Shown here: one piece after another, positions 6,206 through 7,812 of the stretch
Position numbering within the stretch: position 1 is the first letter of the stretch
How the letters are laid out: each line of letters opens with the position of its first letter
Source of the DNA: an uncultured Bacillus sp.
GTDB lineage: Bacteria > Bacillota > Bacilli > Bacillales > Cytobacillaceae
Length of the DNA: 7,812 bases
Assembly: GCA_937902115.1 (NCBI GenBank)
Contig: CALGSR010000474.1
Location: 1-7,812, forward strand
Direction: 5' to 3'
Translations under genes and position numbers: made by a program
The notes under the pieces: model-generated
Databases searched by the model: none
What the model was told of the DNA's origin: nothing
The model's input: the letters and a program-made list of their open reading frames with translations, nothing else

Positions 6206-6851
6206 ATTCTCCTTCTGTCGGATAATGCTTGAGGAAATAAACAAGCGCTTGCAATTCTACCGCCAAATCAATATGATGCACACGAATATTAGGCGGGACA
6301 GATAATCTCGCAGGGGTAAAATTCAAGATTCCTCTGATGTTCGCCTGTACCAATCGATCGGTTACAGGTTGAGCGACAGGTGCCGGTATCGTTAAAATGG
6401 CCACCTGTATATCATGCCCCTCCATCGCCTTTTCAATATCGTCCATATGATGGACCGGAACATCCCCGATTTCTCCACCCACTTTTTCTGGATCAACATC
6501 AAAGGCCATTTCAATTTTTGTATTATTATTTTTCAAAAAGTTATAATTGAGAAAAGCCGTACCTAGATTCCCTACCCCAATTAAGGCAACCTTTGTTAAT
6601 TCATCCTGATCCAATGTTTTACTGAAAAATGATAGCAAGTACTGAACATTATAGCCGTATCCTTTTTTACCTAAAGCCCCAAAGTAGGAAAAATCGCGTC
6701 GAATCGTGGCAGAATCGACTTTAACCGCTTCACTTAGTTCTGCTGATGATACCCTTTGTTTGCCCGATGCATGCAGGTTCTTTAAAAACCGATAATACAG
6801 CGGCAATCGCTTTGCCGTCGCCTGTGGTATTTTTGTTGTTTCATTCGCCAT
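6204..6851 (-). CDS. rex: Redox-sensing transcriptional repressor Rex
   Basis: A 215-residue protein, the same length as B. subtilis Rex. The N-terminal winged-helix domain (about 1-80) contains the recognition segment SAELSEAVKVDSATIRRDFSYFG (36-58). The C-terminal Rossmann domain binds NAD(H) through GVGNLG (92-97), with the ribose-contacting acidic residue D118 in FDVD. A C-terminal helix (about 194-208) would swap between subunits of the dimer. Rex represses fermentation and respiratory genes and leaves DNA when NADH/NAD+ rises. The ATG at 6851 follows AGGGG. It is 87 bp downstream of moaC on the same strand. A TATAAT on the minus strand (6916-6911) could give rex its own promoter, but no good -35 is present. 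In B. subtilis tatAY-tatCY follow rex; here they do not. Confidence 0.97.
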   Translation of the reverse strand: MANETTKIPQATAKRLPLYYRFLKNLHASGKQRVSSAELSEAVKVDSATIRRDFSYFGALGKKGYGYNVQYLLSFFSKTLDQDELTKVALIGVGNLGTAFLNYNFLKNNNTKIEMAFDVDPEKVGGEIGDVPVHHMDDIEKAMEGHDIQVAILTIPAPVAQPVTDRLVQANIRGILNFTPARLSVPPNIRVHHIDLAVELQALVYFLKHYPTEGE

Positions 6852-6938
6852 ATTTAATCCCCTCTTGTCCCTTTTAAAAATTATCCATTTTTCAGAATTG
6901 TCTCTATTTTATTATAATTTATTGTAGCCCTAAGCGGA

Positions 6939-7451
6939 TTATTTGTCTATTGGAAACGATTCCACAATTGGTTTTCTTTTAAAATCTCCATTTTTCCCGC
7001 CTGTTTTTTCCAAAAGATAGGTTTGTCCAATGACCATGCCTTTATCCACTGCTTTACACATATCATAAACAGTCAAAGCACAAACAGATGCTGCAGTTAG
7101 CGCTTCCATTTCAACTCCTGTATTCCCTTTTGTTTTAACAGAGACCTCGATAAATAAAGTTTTATCTTCTCCGGACGCTTCCCACGAAAAGGTAATATTG
7201 ATTCCTGTTAAAGGAATCGGATGACACATCGGGATGATCTCCCATGTCTTTTTCGCCGCCATTATCCCCGCTACTTGAGCAACGGCCAATACATCCCCTT
7301 TTTTCATTTCATTGTTCGTAATTTTGTCATATATCTCCTCGCTAACTGTAATACTAGACATGGCAATGGCTGTACGAAAAGTTTCAGGCTTCTCGCTAAC
7401 GTCTACCATTTTTGCTCTGCCTTCCTCGTTGAAATGAGTAAATTCCGCCAT
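6939..7451 (-). CDS. moaC: Cyclic pyranopterin monophosphate synthase MoaC
   Basis: A 170-residue enzyme of molybdenum-cofactor biosynthesis. It converts 3',8-cyclo-7,8-dihydro-GTP, made by MoaA, to cyclic pyranopterin monophosphate in the cytoplasm. Signatures: K51 in KKGDVLAVAQVAGI, the MCHPIPLTG motif at 75-83 (H77), EMEALTAAS at about 114-122, YDMCKA with D130 and K133, and the KTGGKNG C-terminal loop at 149-155. Length and motifs are complete. The ATG at 7451 is preceded by AGAGGTG. It is followed by rex on the same strand, matching the B. subtilis ydiG-ydiH order. Neither moaA nor other Moco genes are in the window. No confident promoter was found; weak candidates lie in the 361-base region upstream. 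Confidence 0.97.
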   Translation of the reverse strand: MAEFTHFNEEGRAKMVDVSEKPETFRTAIAMSSITVSEEIYDKITNNEMKKGDVLAVAQVAGIMAAKKTWEIIPMCHPIPLTGINITFSWEASGEDKTLFIEVSVKTKGNTGVEMEALTAASVCALTVYDMCKAVDKGMVIGQTYLLEKTGGKNGDFKRKPIVESFPIDK

Positions 7452-7812
7452 TAAAACACCTCTTTTATTCCTTTTAAAAATAATTAGGATAGGTCTATTT
7501 TAAAATATTGATAACCGTTCATTTCACAAACATAGACAGATTACTTATCTTGCCATAATTGGACTTTACAAAATTAAACAAAAAGTATGTGAAATAATCC
7601 TCCTACAAATCATACACTATTTTCATGCAGATGTCTCATTCTTTGTATATTCATTCACATATATTATTTACAATATTAATGAAACAATATGGGATTTTTA
7701 GATTCCAATTTTCGCCACCATTTTTATCTCCCCTTTTCCCTGCCTCTACATAATAACAGGCTGTATTCGTAAAGTTTGTTGTTAAAATTTAAAGGCCAAT
7801 TTTAACGTGCAA
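7452..7812. other. AT-rich non-coding region upstream of moaC
   Basis: This 361-base stretch has no credible gene longer than a few codons. It holds a possible minus-strand promoter (TTGTAA 7673-7668, 18 bp, TATACA 7649-7644). There is an orphan AGGAGG (7604-7599, minus) with no ATG/GTG/TTG after it at a usable distance. A seven-codon minus-strand ORF (7721-7698, MVAKIGI) has a good AAGGGGAG ribosome binding site. An inverted repeat lies at 7781-7806. In B. subtilis the next gene upstream of moaC is ydiF; it is not visible here. Confidence 0.6.
7781..7806. repeat. Perfect 9-bp AT-rich inverted repeat at the right edge
   Basis: GTTAAAATT (7781-7789) and AATTTTAAC (7798-7806) flank an 8-nt centre, TAAAGGCC. 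Neither strand has a T-tract after it, so it is not a good terminator. It may be an operator or a repeat end; its context is cut by the window edge. Confidence 0.5.

Noticed and set aside
7513..7530. Rex-box-like TTGTGAAA (minus strand) upstream of moaC-rex
   Set aside because: Only one half matches TTGTGAAN(4)TTCACAA; the second half is absent, so Rex autoregulation is not supported.
7625..7753. 42-codon plus-strand frame upstream of moaC
   Set aside because: No ribosome binding site, and its composition is that of AT-rich non-coding DNA.

Overview
The window looks like a chromosomal segment from a low-GC Gram-positive of the family Bacillaceae (Bacillus or a close relative). The evidence is the gene order moaC - rex - ydiK - ydiL - groES - groEL, which follows the Bacillus subtilis chromosome, together with strong AGGAGG-type ribosome binding sites, frequent TTG starts and a perfect CIRCE heat-shock operator. 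No genus-level call is justified from the sequence alone.

Left third (1 to about 2860): the right end of an integrated mobile element, either a prophage or an ICEBs1-type conjugative element. It carries the usual decision module. A small HTH protein (Cro- or Xis-like) and a second DNA-binding protein cut by the window edge read leftwards. An XRE-type repressor, an ImmA-like HExxH peptidase and a tyrosine integrase read rightwards. The 170-bp divergent control region contains a near-consensus sigma-A promoter (TTGACA, 17 bp, TATTAT) for the leftward genes. A 19-bp dyad (ACTAAC...GTTAGT) fills its -35/-10 spacer and a second dyad lies over the expected transcription start. The integrase ends about 85 bp from the groEL stop codon. 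That gap holds a tandem 10-bp repeat (probable integrase arm sites) and a 6-bp inverted repeat (possible recombination core), so the element probably uses the 3' end of groEL, or the bases just after it, as its attachment site. The other end of the element is not in the window.

Middle (2891 to 4967): the groES-groEL chaperonin operon on the minus strand, with a CIRCE operator and sigma-A promoter. GroES starts at an unusual TTG. No convincing terminator is visible after groEL, so chaperonin transcripts may run antisense into the integrase.

Right half (5198 to 7812): ydiL (a CPBP-family membrane protease) and ydiK (a small two-helix membrane protein) form a plus-strand operon closed by a strong bidirectional terminator that also serves the convergent moaC-rex pair. 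MoaC makes the molybdenum-cofactor precursor cPMP and Rex is the NADH/NAD+-sensing repressor. B. subtilis has tatAY and tatCY between rex and ydiK. They are absent here, and the junction carries what looks like a shortened copy of a dispersed Bacillus intergenic repeat. The last 361 bases have no credible gene apart from a seven-codon micro-ORF with a good ribosome binding site, plus an inverted repeat at the very end.

I did not find a wholly new system. The most informative parts are the repressor-operator-promoter layout, the integrase sites beside groEL, and the locus rearrangement between rex and ydiK.
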